Notes under the pieces: generated by a model | What the model saw: only the letters and a program-made list of their open reading frames with translations | Told to the model about the DNA's origin: nothing | Databases searched by the model: none | From: Planctomycetia bacterium | GTDB taxonomy: Bacteria > Planctomycetota > Phycisphaerae > UBA1845 > Fen-1342 | DNA: 64,000 nucleotides | Direction: 5' to 3' | Assembly: GCA_015709575.1 (NCBI GenBank) | Contig: CP054190.1 | Coordinates: 992,001-1,056,000, forward strand | Made by a program: the position numbers and the translations under genes | In this document: positions 27,020-35,378 of the stretch, piece by piece | Numbering within the stretch: the first letter of the stretch is position 1 | How the letters are laid out: every line of letters begins with the position of its first letter

Positions 27020-27206
27020 AGTCACTCGCAACGATCGAGCGCACTCCGGGCGAAGAGTGCGGCCGGAGCTGCTCAGGCGCTCGACCGCATCCGCCGCTCG
27101 ATTCCAGCATCCCGCGCCGATATAGTGCGGCGAGATACACGTCGGAGTGCACGGACGCGCGCCGGCGTTCGGTACTGATTCTTCATCGACGCTCACGGAG
27201 GACGGC

Positions 27207-28487
27207 ATGGGCCTCGACTACTTCCGAATCAACGGCGGCAATCGCTTGCGCGGCCGGATCCGCGTGGGTGGGGCGAAGAACGCTGCGCTGCCGATCATGG
27301 CGGCGTCGATCCTGTGCGAGGGGGAGGTGATTCTGCACGACATTCCGCGCGTGGCGGACGTGCGCTCGCTATGCGAACTGCTGGGAAAGCTGGGCGTCGA
27401 AAGCGATTGGCGGTCGGATGGGGCGCTCCGGCTGGTGGTCCGCGACGAGATGAACTGCAAGGCCGAGTACGACATGGTCCGCAAGATGCGCGCGAGCATC
27501 TGCGTGCTCGGACCGCTGCTGGCCAAGCGGCACGCGGCGCAGATTTCGATGCCGGGCGGCTGCGCGATCGGGGATCGGCCGATCGATCTGCACCTGCGGG
27601 CCGTGCAGAAGCTCGGGGCGGAGGTGGACCTCGTTTCCGGCGACATCATGGTGAAGGCCCGCCGGCTGCGTGGTGGAGAGATGTTTCTGGGCGGACCGTT
27701 CGGCTCGACGGTGCTGGGCACCGGTACGGCCATGATGGCGGCCTGCCTGGCTGACGGGCTGACAGTGATCGAGATGGCGGCGTGCGAGCCGGAAGTGGTG
27801 GACCTGGCGAACTTTCTCAATGCCTGCGGGGCGTCGATCAGCGGGCAGGGCACGCCGCGGATCGTGATCGAGGGGGTGCGGCGGCTGGGCGGCTGCGAGT
27901 ATCGCATCATCCCGGACCGCATCGAGGCCGGGACGTACATGGTGGCGGCGGCGATCACCAACGGCGAGCTGCTGATCGAGAACTGCCGCGTGGATCATCT
28001 GCTGGCGTTCATTGACCGGCTGAGCGCGATCGGCGTGCAGGTGCAGAAGACCGGTGAAGGGGCGGAGGTGACGTCGGCGCGGCGGCTGGAGCCGGTGGAC
28101 GTGACGACGCAGCCTTTTCCCGGTTTCGCGACCGACCTGCAGGCGCAACTGATGTCGCTGCTGTGCCTGGCGGATGGCAACAGCGTCATCACCGAGAAAA
28201 TCTTTCCGGACCGGTTTTTGCACGTGGCCGAGCTGAGCCGGATGGGCGCGCGGATTCGCAAGGAAGGGCCGACCTGCATTGTGTCGGGGGTGAAGCGGCT
28301 GGTGGGCGCTCCGGTGATGGCGAGCGATCTGCGGGCGTCGGCGGCGCTGGTCCTGGCGGGGCTGGCGGCCCGCGGCACCACGGTGGTGAACCGCATCTAT
28401 CACCTGGACCGTGGATACGTGAGCATGGAAGAGAAGCTGCGGGCGGTCGGCGCGGACATCGAGCGCCGCAGCGACGGGGATGTGTAG
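27207..28487 (+). CDS. murA: UDP-N-acetylglucosamine 1-carboxyvinyltransferase
   Basis: First committed enzyme of peptidoglycan synthesis: adds enolpyruvate from PEP to UDP-GlcNAc. 426 residues. It begins with the substrate-binding GGAKNAALPIMAASIL. The PEP- and fosfomycin-reactive cysteine is intact in MPGGCAIGDRPIDLHL (about residue 118), followed by GTGTAMMAACLADG and IPDRIEAGTYMVAAAIT. ATG 27207 has GGAGG six bases upstream, which decides the start. Together with anmK (47917) it indicates a peptidoglycan-containing wall. The retained Cys predicts fosfomycin sensitivity for this copy. Confidence 0.97.
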   Translation: MGLDYFRINGGNRLRGRIRVGGAKNAALPIMAASILCEGEVILHDIPRVADVRSLCELLGKLGVESDWRSDGALRLVVRDEMNCKAEYDMVRKMRASICVLGPLLAKRHAAQISMPGGCAIGDRPIDLHLRAVQKLGAEVDLVSGDIMVKARRLRGGEMFLGGPFGSTVLGTGTAMMAACLADGLTVIEMAACEPEVVDLANFLNACGASISGQGTPRIVIEGVRRLGGCEYRIIPDRIEAGTYMVAAAITNGELLIENCRVDHLLAFIDRLSAIGVQVQKTGEGAEVTSARRLEPVDVTTQPFPGFATDLQAQLMSLLCLADGNSVITEKIFPDRFLHVAELSRMGARIRKEGPTCIVSGVKRLVGAPVMASDLRASAALVLAGLAARGTTVVNRIYHLDRGYVSMEEKLRAVGADIERRSDGDV

Positions 28488-28527
28488 AGCGGTGCCGGCC
28501 ATGAAGTGCCGGTGGCGAGGGTGATCA

Positions 28528-28920
28528 ATGCGTACGCGTGTTCCGGTATCGCGCAAAAGGTCCACCGTGAAAGGCGGCAGGGTGCGCGGAAGAGTCGCGA
28601 AAGCGTCCTCGCGCGGCGCAGATGCGCGCGTGTTGACGCTTCATCCAGCCGGGAAGCGCGGCGTGCGGATTGCAAAGGCGACGTACGACGCGATGCGCGC
28701 GGCGCTGCTGGCGGTGACCCCCGCCGACGGCGAGGGCGTGGCGTTCGCGGATCTGCGGCGATTGGTCCGACCGCTGCTGGTGGGCGGGGCGTTTCCGAAA
28801 ACGGCATCGGTCTCCTGGTATGTAGTGGTCGTGAAGCAGGACCTGGAAGCGCGCGGGCTGATCGAGCAGGTGCCGGGGCGGCGACCGCAGCATGTACGCC
28901 GAAAGGCTCAGCGGCGGTGA
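28528..28920 (+). CDS. Small conserved protein (DUF6958-like)
   Basis: 130 residues. A basic N-terminal tail of about 35 residues precedes a compact domain: LHPAGKRGVRIAKATYDAMR, GVAFADLRRLVRPLL, then SVSWYVVVVKQDLEARGLIE and QVPGRRPQHVRRK. The layout resembles a small winged-helix-like family known only as a domain of unknown function (DUF6958, recalled from the motif pattern, not searched). It starts 40 bases after murA and overlaps the convergent glycosyltransferase gene by 13 bases. Function unknown; the basic tail would suit nucleic-acid binding. Confidence 0.65.
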   Translation: MRTRVPVSRKRSTVKGGRVRGRVAKASSRGADARVLTLHPAGKRGVRIAKATYDAMRAALLAVTPADGEGVAFADLRRLVRPLLVGGAFPKTASVSWYVVVVKQDLEARGLIEQVPGRRPQHVRRKAQRR

Positions 28921-30083
28921 TCGGGGCGGGTGCGCGGCGGGATGGAGCGATAGAGGTCGTCCAGGCGCGAGACCATTTCGCGCCAGTCGAACTCGCGCAG
29001 GCACAGCTCGCGACCGGCAGCTCCGAGTGATGCGCGCAGGGCCGCGTCGGCCGACAGCGAGCAAATTGCATCGGCGAAGGCGGCTTCATCCCCGAGACGA
29101 ATCAGCCGGCCGGTGCGGCCGTCGTGCACCACTTCGGGCGTGCCGTCGATGTCGAAGGCGACGGCGGGCACCGCGGTAAGCAGCGCCTGCACCACCGCCC
29201 GCGGCAGGCCCTCCCATTGCGATGCGTGGGCGAGGATGTCGAACCCGCGGAGCAAGCGCGGTATCGCCGACGGGGGAACGAGGCCAACCAGCGTCGTTCG
29301 GTTGCTGAGGCCGAGCCGCTGCAGCTCGGCTTCGTAGCGCGGCCGCGCTGAGCCGTCGCCGACCCAGACGAAGTGCAGGCGCGGATCGTGTGCGGCGGCG
29401 CGGGCCATGATCGGCAACAACTGCTCATAGCCCTTGCGCAGAAATAGTCGGGCGATTGTCCCGACAACGACGGCGTCTGAAGGCACGCGCCACTCGGCGC
29501 GGACGCTGTCGCGCTCGCCCGCATCCGGGTGAAAGTGATCGACCTCCATGCCGGAGCGAATGGTGGAGATGCGATCGGCGCGGCCGACGCCGGCGGCGAG
29601 CAACTGCCGCCCCATCGCGTCGGCGACGTTGACGATGTGGTCGCAGTGCAGCGCAGCGCGGCGCTCCAGCGCGGCGTAAATGAATCGAACCGGCCAGGAC
29701 TGCGTGCGATTGAAGCTCATGCCGTGAACAGTGTGGAGGATGCGCGGCACCTGTGCGCGCGTGGCCGCGAAACGCCCCAGGATGCCGGCCTTGCTGCTGT
29801 GCGTGTGGACGACGTCGGGGCGCAGGTCTTCGAAGAGGCGGGTCAGCTCACGCCCGGCGCGAACGTCGTACCAGGGGTTGATGCTGCGGATCAACTCCGG
29901 AATCTCGATCAGGGCGTAGCCGCCCGCGCGGACGCGTTCCAGCAGGCTGCCCTCGGGGCCGCGGGTGGGGCCGCTGATGAGCGTCACCCGGTGGCCCAAC
30001 TCGCGCAGGCCTTCGCAGGAAAGAACCGTGTTCTCCTGGGCCCCGCCGATGATGAGGCGCGTGATGACGTGACAGATGTGCAT
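28908..30083 (-). CDS. Glycosyltransferase family 4
   Basis: 391-residue GT-B glycosyltransferase. The N-terminal donor-side motif is IGGAQENTV near residue 13, with DVVHTHSSKAGILGR and VPRILHTVHGMSF typical of the WbpH/EpsF-like group. The C-terminal half has VVVGTIARLFLRKGYEQLLP, FVWVGDG, and DILAHASQWEGLPRAVVQAL with the E-x7-E-like acidic pair, then GTPEVVHDG. The ATG at 30083 is the first methionine of the true domain; upstream in-frame sequence has no similarity. Likely role: adding a sugar to a surface polysaccharide or glycolipid. Confidence 0.92.
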   Translation of the reverse strand: MHICHVITRLIIGGAQENTVLSCEGLRELGHRVTLISGPTRGPEGSLLERVRAGGYALIEIPELIRSINPWYDVRAGRELTRLFEDLRPDVVHTHSSKAGILGRFAATRAQVPRILHTVHGMSFNRTQSWPVRFIYAALERRAALHCDHIVNVADAMGRQLLAAGVGRADRISTIRSGMEVDHFHPDAGERDSVRAEWRVPSDAVVVGTIARLFLRKGYEQLLPIMARAAAHDPRLHFVWVGDGSARPRYEAELQRLGLSNRTTLVGLVPPSAIPRLLRGFDILAHASQWEGLPRAVVQALLTAVPAVAFDIDGTPEVVHDGRTGRLIRLGDEAAFADAICSLSADAALRASLGAAGRELCLREFDWREMVSRLDDLYRSIPPRTRPDHRR

Positions 30084-30404
30084 GGTTCGGTGCTTTTGAG
30101 GCAGATCGTAGTGCAGAACCGAAGGAGAAGGGGGCCGTCGCGGCGGCGGCCAGGTTGCAAGCGACCACCGCAGCGCTGCATCTCGTCGCAAATCATTGCC
30201 CATTATGCCGTTACGAGTTTCATCCGGGAGCCTTAGCCGTCCGATGCGGCTGCCTGCCTGCGGCGCGACGCACTGATGCCGGGGGGCGGCGCGCCGCGGC
30301 ATTCCCGACAAGTCGCCTGCCGGCAGGGGGGGCCAGCCAGAAGGCGGCCGGTGGAAGGCCTGCCGCGTTGTTGGCAGGGGTTGGCTTCCGCCGATAACGT
30401 CTGC
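30084..30404. other. Divergent intergenic region before the phosphofructokinase gene
   Basis: No gene is supported. A GCCGATAA octamer at 30390-30397 lies too close to the ATG at 30405 to act as a -10 for that start, unless the mRNA is leaderless. The stretch is G-rich on the plus strand with several short GGGG runs. Confidence 0.5.
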
Positions 30405-31571
30405 ATGAGCACGAATACGATTCAACCGGCGGCACCTCTGGCGGCGGCTGCGCAGGGAGCGAACGCGGTGACGGCGCGAAAGGTTCAACGCATCGGAATT
30501 CTCACCGGGGGCGGAGATTGCCCGGGGCTGAATGCGGTCATCCGCGTCGTAACGAAGGCGGCGATCAACAAGCTCGGGATCGACGTCATCGGTGTCGAGG
30601 ACGGCTTTTTCGGGTTGATCCGCAATCGCATGCATCCGCTTTCGCTCGATGACGTGTCAAACATCATCACGCGCGGCGGGACGATCCTGGGGACGAGCAA
30701 CTCGGCGGATCCGTCGCGGTTCGCGGTCGGCAAGGACGCCGGCGGCAAGACGATCTACGAGGACGTGACGAAGCGAATCGTAGAGCATGTGCATGACCGG
30801 CACATCGACTGCCTGATCTGCATCGGCGGCGACGGCACGATGACCGGCGCGGCGAACCTGATCCGCCACGGGATTCCGTGCATCGGCGTGCCCAAGACGA
30901 TCGACAATGATCTGATGCATACCGACATTACGTTCGGCTTCTCGACGGCGGTGCAGACGGCCAGCGACTGCCTGGACAAGATTCACTCGACGGCGTCGAG
31001 TCATCACCGCGTCATGATCGTGGAGTTGATGGGGCGGAATGCGGGCTGGATCACGCTGGCGGCCGGATTGGCCACCGGGGCGGACGTGGTGCTGATCCCG
31101 GAGATTCCCTACTCGCTGGATTCGGTGTGCGAGACGTGCGTGACGCGCTCGCGGCGCGGCAAGCGCTTTACGCTGGTGGCGGTGGCGGAGGGTGCGCGGC
31201 GGGTGGATGGCGAGCGCGTGATCGGAAGGCTGGTGCCGGATTCCCCCGACCCGGTGCGGCTGGGCGGAATCGCCAACGTGCTGTGCAACGAGATTTCTGA
31301 TCGCACCGGGCTGGAAACGCGCGCGACGATCCTGGGGCACGTGCAGCGTGGCGGCACGCCGGTGGCGGCCGATCGGGCGCTGGCGACGCTCTTCGGGCAC
31401 AAGGCGATTCAACTGGTCGCGACGCGCGAGTTCAACAATGTGGTGGTCATGCAGCGCGGGGAGACGACCTTCGTCCCGATCGAGTCCGTCGCCGGTCAGC
31501 AGCGGCAGGTGCCGCTGGACGACCCGCTGGTGGCGGCGGCCCGCGCAGTGGGAACCTGCATGGGCGATTGA
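30405..31571 (+). CDS. pfkA: 6-phosphofructokinase
   Basis: Phosphorylates fructose 6-phosphate in glycolysis. 388 residues including about 25 residues of N-terminal extension. Motifs: IGILTGGGDCPGLNAVIR, CIGGDGTMTGA, GVPKTIDNDLMHTDITFGFS, IVELMGRNAGWITLAAG, and GHVQRGGTPVAADR. The phosphoryl-donor positions read GGDGT (Gly, ATP-type) and PKTIDND (Lys). That Gly/Lys combination is known from ATP-dependent members of the mixed-substrate group III PFKs; PPi-dependent forms have GGDDT. ATP is therefore predicted as donor. The gene stands first in a same-strand run with the next two genes. Confidence 0.92.
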   Translation: MSTNTIQPAAPLAAAAQGANAVTARKVQRIGILTGGGDCPGLNAVIRVVTKAAINKLGIDVIGVEDGFFGLIRNRMHPLSLDDVSNIITRGGTILGTSNSADPSRFAVGKDAGGKTIYEDVTKRIVEHVHDRHIDCLICIGGDGTMTGAANLIRHGIPCIGVPKTIDNDLMHTDITFGFSTAVQTASDCLDKIHSTASSHHRVMIVELMGRNAGWITLAAGLATGADVVLIPEIPYSLDSVCETCVTRSRRGKRFTLVAVAEGARRVDGERVIGRLVPDSPDPVRLGGIANVLCNEISDRTGLETRATILGHVQRGGTPVAADRALATLFGHKAIQLVATREFNNVVVMQRGETTFVPIESVAGQQRQVPLDDPLVAAARAVGTCMGD

Positions 31572-31660
31572 GGCTGGCGGCTGGCGGGAATCGCGCCGCG
31601 GACGGATCGGGCAGGCGGCGCTGTGGCACGCGCGCGGCGGCGGGGCGTATCATCGCTTTG

Positions 31661-33406
31661 ATGTTGGTGGAGGTGCATACCGGCGGCAGGCCCGGGCGAC
31701 CGGTCGTATTGCTCCTGCTTGTGGCCGCAGCGCTGGCGGGAGCGCTGGGGCTGGCCTTTGCGCAGGTGGTCGCGAAGCGGGCGCTGGGGGCGCAGCGCAC
31801 ACTTCCCAACGCGCCAATGACGTTTCGTCCGCCGGCCCAGTGGACCGCGGATCCGAAGCGGCCGGGCGAGTTCTATCTGGCGTTGCACGAGGGGGATCGG
31901 GAGGGGCGCGGGCGGATCGAGCGGCGGGTGCGATTTGCCTACCGCCGTCACGCGGCCTTCGTTCCGCCGGAGGTGCTGGTCCGCGCGATGGACCTGAGCT
32001 GGCAGGAGCTGGGGCGCTCGTTTGATCCGGTGCCGGTGATGGTGGCGGGGATTCCGGGGCTGCAGGTCACGCGACAGAAACTCACGCCGTTTCGCGGCCG
32101 GATGCTGGCGGTGCAGACCGTGCTGCGCATTGCCTGTACGGCCATGGGGGAGGAACTGCTGATCGAGTACACGCCGCTGACCGACCTGACCTACGCTGAC
32201 GTCGAGCTGCTGGACGACCTGTCGCAGGCGATGGCGCTGGAGAGCGGCGCTGCGCGATCGGCGGAGCAGATCCTGGCGTCAGCCGGGATGCGTGCGCCTG
32301 TTCCGGCGGGAGCGCGGGTGGAGCCGCCGGCGCTGGACGCAGTGCGCGGCTTTGGCTTTGTGGGGAGGGAAGCCGGGCTTCCGCGCTACTCGGTGGGCGT
32401 CTATCGCACGTGGCTGCCGGGCGGCCGCACGCCGACGGACCTGGTGCGCGACTGCGTGGTCGAGCGCTGGCGCGTGGCGGCGGATCTGGTCACAATTGAC
32501 GAAGTGACGCGCGACGACGGAGCGCGGATCGCCTGGGCGAGCGCCCGCGGGCCGCGCAGTACGCCGCACCCGCTGCGCTGCATCGGGGTCATCGCCAAGG
32601 GGAGCGCCGACGCGGCGCTGGTGCTGGTGCATTCGGACGAGGCGTTTCAATCGGCGGCAGAGGCCGCGGGGATTGCCGTCGCGGAAGGGCTGGAGTGCGA
32701 ACCGGGGTTTGACCGCGTGCTGGAAGATGCCTCCGGAGCGGCAACGGCCTTCGTGCCGCTGCTGCGCGAGCGAGGCGCCGTGCCCTGGTGGGGAGGGCTT
32801 CGAGACGCGCAGTTGTTCCTGGGGCGCATTGGCGGCGCACCCTTTGAACTGCGGCGGCAGCGCGCGGCGCTCGCGCGTGAGGATGGCGCCGGGTTTGAAG
32901 GCGCCGACGTCGTCGTTCATGGGTCGACCCGCGACCTGCTGCAGTGGCGGCTGGATGACCGGGGAGTGGGCTACTCAGCGCAATGGGAGCTGGACTTCGG
33001 TCCGGCCGGCATGACACGCCGTATCGAGGTGCGCGAGCGGCGCACCGCGGAGGGTGGCGTCGTCCACCGCGTGATCAGCGCGCGCGGAGCACGCGGCGAG
33101 ATGAGCTACTCGCCGGGGGCGGCGTTCATCGCGCCGCCGGTCGAGTCGCTGATCCCGCTCTACGCACACTCGAAGCCGGCGGGCGCCGCGTGGCTGTTCG
33201 AAGTATCTGCTCCGCTGTGCGATTCCACGCGGCATGTGTTGTTCACTGCGCTGGGAGAAGATGCCGGCGGCATGGCGCGGGTGCTGCTCCAGGATGACGT
33301 CGCGCCCGAGGGCGTGATCTTCGAGTTTCGCGACTCGGTGCTCGAGGCGATCCGGACGCCGGATGGCGGGGAATTGCGCCGGGTGGCGGATCGCGGCGGG
33401 TCTTGA
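31661..33406 (+). CDS. Membrane-anchored protein of unknown function
   Basis: 581 residues. A single hydrophobic segment (about 15-38, VVLLLLVAAALAGALGLAFA) anchors or exports a large soluble domain. The body has repeated Arg/Glu/Ala-rich beta-type stretches such as MTFRPPAQWTADPKRPGEFY and VVGREAGLPRYSVGVY-like sequence. No catalytic motif is recognised. ATG 31661 is the only start just before the hydrophobic segment. It sits between phosphofructokinase and the double kinase on the same strand, 89 and 52 bases away. It may be a lineage-specific envelope protein. I do not recognise the family. Confidence 0.65.
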   Translation: MLVEVHTGGRPGRPVVLLLLVAAALAGALGLAFAQVVAKRALGAQRTLPNAPMTFRPPAQWTADPKRPGEFYLALHEGDREGRGRIERRVRFAYRRHAAFVPPEVLVRAMDLSWQELGRSFDPVPVMVAGIPGLQVTRQKLTPFRGRMLAVQTVLRIACTAMGEELLIEYTPLTDLTYADVELLDDLSQAMALESGAARSAEQILASAGMRAPVPAGARVEPPALDAVRGFGFVGREAGLPRYSVGVYRTWLPGGRTPTDLVRDCVVERWRVAADLVTIDEVTRDDGARIAWASARGPRSTPHPLRCIGVIAKGSADAALVLVHSDEAFQSAAEAAGIAVAEGLECEPGFDRVLEDASGAATAFVPLLRERGAVPWWGGLRDAQLFLGRIGGAPFELRRQRAALAREDGAGFEGADVVVHGSTRDLLQWRLDDRGVGYSAQWELDFGPAGMTRRIEVRERRTAEGGVVHRVISARGARGEMSYSPGAAFIAPPVESLIPLYAHSKPAGAAWLFEVSAPLCDSTRHVLFTALGEDAGGMARVLLQDDVAPEGVIFEFRDSVLEAIRTPDGGELRRVADRGGS

Positions 33407-33458
33407 CGAGGTTCGATACAATGCTGTCGCGCTCCGGTCCCCACGCGCACGGCGAGTC

Positions 33459-35306
33459 ATGGATTCGGCGAAACTGACGCAATCGGTGAGTGTGCAGGCC
33501 ATTCCGTCCAGCGGCGCCGCTGCGCGGCGCACGGATGGCGCGCCTCAGCAGGAAACCCGTTCCGCGGGGCTGCGCTGGACCACCTGCGGTGGGTTTGACT
33601 CGGCCGTCCGGGCCGTTGAGCCGGGGGCCTGGGCGGATCCGGGCGGGGCGGGTTGGCAGCTGGTGAAGCGCAACGCTGTGCGGGAAGTATGGCGCGCGAC
33701 GATCCTGGGGCGGGATTTTTACCTGAAGTACTACTGCTCGGGCGGGATTCGCAGCCGGATCAAGCGCTGGTTCGGACAGGACGCCTGTCGCTCCGAGTGG
33801 GCGGCGTCGGTGTACGCCGCGGCCAACGGGATCGCGGCGGCGCGGCCGGCCGGCTTCACAAGCGGGATTCGACGTGATGGGCGAAGCTGGTCGCTGCTGG
33901 TGACACATGCCGTGACGCCGGCGACGCCGCTGGACGCTTTCTGGCGCGGATTGTGCTCGGATGGGAACGTGCGCCGCAGGCGGACGGATGTGGAAGCGCT
34001 GGTGGAGACGCTGGCGGAACTGCTGGCGCGGGCGCACCAGTCGGGGTTTGAGCACCTGGACATGCACGCGGCGAACATTCTCGTGCAGACGGTCGCGCCG
34101 CGGCGCTATCGGGCGGTGTTCATCGATCTGCACGGCGCGCGGATCGACGCGCCGATCGGGCCGGGGGCGGTGGTGCGCAACCTGGCGCAGCTCAACCAGT
34201 GGTTTTCGCGGCACAGTTCCACCGGAGACCGGCTGCGCTTCTTGCGCGCCTATTTGCGCCGCAGGCATGAATTCGAGCACGTCTTCCGACATGCTCGGCC
34301 GCTCGAAACGGATTTCCGCGAGCTGGTGGCGTCACTTCGCCGAGCGGCCCAGCGCCACGCGGAGCGCCTGTGGTCGCAGCGGGATCGGCGGATCGGGCGG
34401 CGCGGGCGGTACTTTGATCGCGTGACCGGACACGGCGGATGGCAGGGGATGGTCTGCCTGACGGCCAAGCACGGCGACCGCCCGGCCGGTGGGGCGAGCG
34501 TCACGCTGGAGCGCGGCTGGTGGCCGCTTGTGCTGCGCGATCCGGCGGCGCTGCTGGGCACCGGCGCGAGTGGAGTGAAGGATTCGCACTCCGCGGAAGT
34601 ACTCCGGACGGAACTGGCGCATCCCGATCGGCCGCTTCAGGTGATCATCAAGCGGCCGCGGGGGCGGACGCTGTGGCGGCGCCTGCGTAACGCGCTCGGA
34701 GCGCCGCGCGTGGCGAGGGCGTTTGCGCTGGGGCATGCGCTGCTGCACCGGGACATTGCGACGGCGCGGCCGCTGGCGGCGCTGCAGCGGCGGATCGGGC
34801 CATGGATGACGGACAGCCTGCTGATCACGGAGGTCGTTCCGGGGGCGGTGGACCTGGGGCGGGCGATCGAGCGGGCGGTGCTGCGCCTGGATGCGAGGGA
34901 GCGCTGGCGCTACAAGGCTCGACTGGCGCACCTGCTCGCGGCGGAGCTGCGGCGCTTTCATGATCGCGGGTTCGTGCACCGCGATTGCAAGGCCCAGAAT
35001 CTTCTGGTGTGCGAGGAGCCGCTGCGGCTGGTATGGATCGACATGGACGGCGTGCGGCGTGCGGTGCGGGTGACGCGGGAGGATGAACGGCGGGCGCTGG
35101 CGCGGCTGTGCGTGAGTCTGGACGAGTCGCCGGGGCTGACGCGCGGAGACGTGGCGCGGTTTCTGAAGGCGTACTGTGCGCGGTTCGGTGCGGACGTGAA
35201 CCGGTGGCGGCAGATGTGGCGGGCGGTCGCGCCGCTGGTACGGCGAAAGGCGGCGCAGCGCGAGCGGCGGACCGCGTGGAAGCTCGCAAACTACGGGCGT
35301 CGCTGA
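33459..35306 (+). CDS. Tandem double kinase of the Kdo kinase / WaaP / InaA type
   Basis: 615 residues holding two protein-kinase-like domains in one chain. Domain 1 (about 60-300): ATP-site lysine K90 in FYLKYY, catalytic loop HLDMHAANILV with D201 and N206, metal-binding D223 in FIDLHGAR. Domain 2 (about 365-600): K398 in VIIKRP, HRDCKAQNLLV with D509, and D528 in WIDMDGVR. Both appear complete. The motifs match the lipopolysaccharide kinase family, which phosphorylates LPS core sugars. Usually there is one domain per protein. ATG 33459 is the first sensible start. It may modify an envelope glycolipid; a glycosyltransferase lies 3.4 kb upstream. Confidence 0.85.
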   Translation: MDSAKLTQSVSVQAIPSSGAAARRTDGAPQQETRSAGLRWTTCGGFDSAVRAVEPGAWADPGGAGWQLVKRNAVREVWRATILGRDFYLKYYCSGGIRSRIKRWFGQDACRSEWAASVYAAANGIAAARPAGFTSGIRRDGRSWSLLVTHAVTPATPLDAFWRGLCSDGNVRRRRTDVEALVETLAELLARAHQSGFEHLDMHAANILVQTVAPRRYRAVFIDLHGARIDAPIGPGAVVRNLAQLNQWFSRHSSTGDRLRFLRAYLRRRHEFEHVFRHARPLETDFRELVASLRRAAQRHAERLWSQRDRRIGRRGRYFDRVTGHGGWQGMVCLTAKHGDRPAGGASVTLERGWWPLVLRDPAALLGTGASGVKDSHSAEVLRTELAHPDRPLQVIIKRPRGRTLWRRLRNALGAPRVARAFALGHALLHRDIATARPLAALQRRIGPWMTDSLLITEVVPGAVDLGRAIERAVLRLDARERWRYKARLAHLLAAELRRFHDRGFVHRDCKAQNLLVCEEPLRLVWIDMDGVRRAVRVTREDERRALARLCVSLDESPGLTRGDVARFLKAYCARFGADVNRWRQMWRAVAPLVRRKAAQRERRTAWKLANYGRR

Positions 35307-35378
35307 CAGCGGCCGTGCCCGGCGGCGCCGAGGGCGCATCGACGGCTGCCGATGGCGTTCCTGTGTTTCGACTGGCGA

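Noticed and set aside
30390..30397. GCCGATAA as a sigma-28 -10 for pfkA
   Set aside because: Only seven bases from the start codon and no -35; most likely chance.
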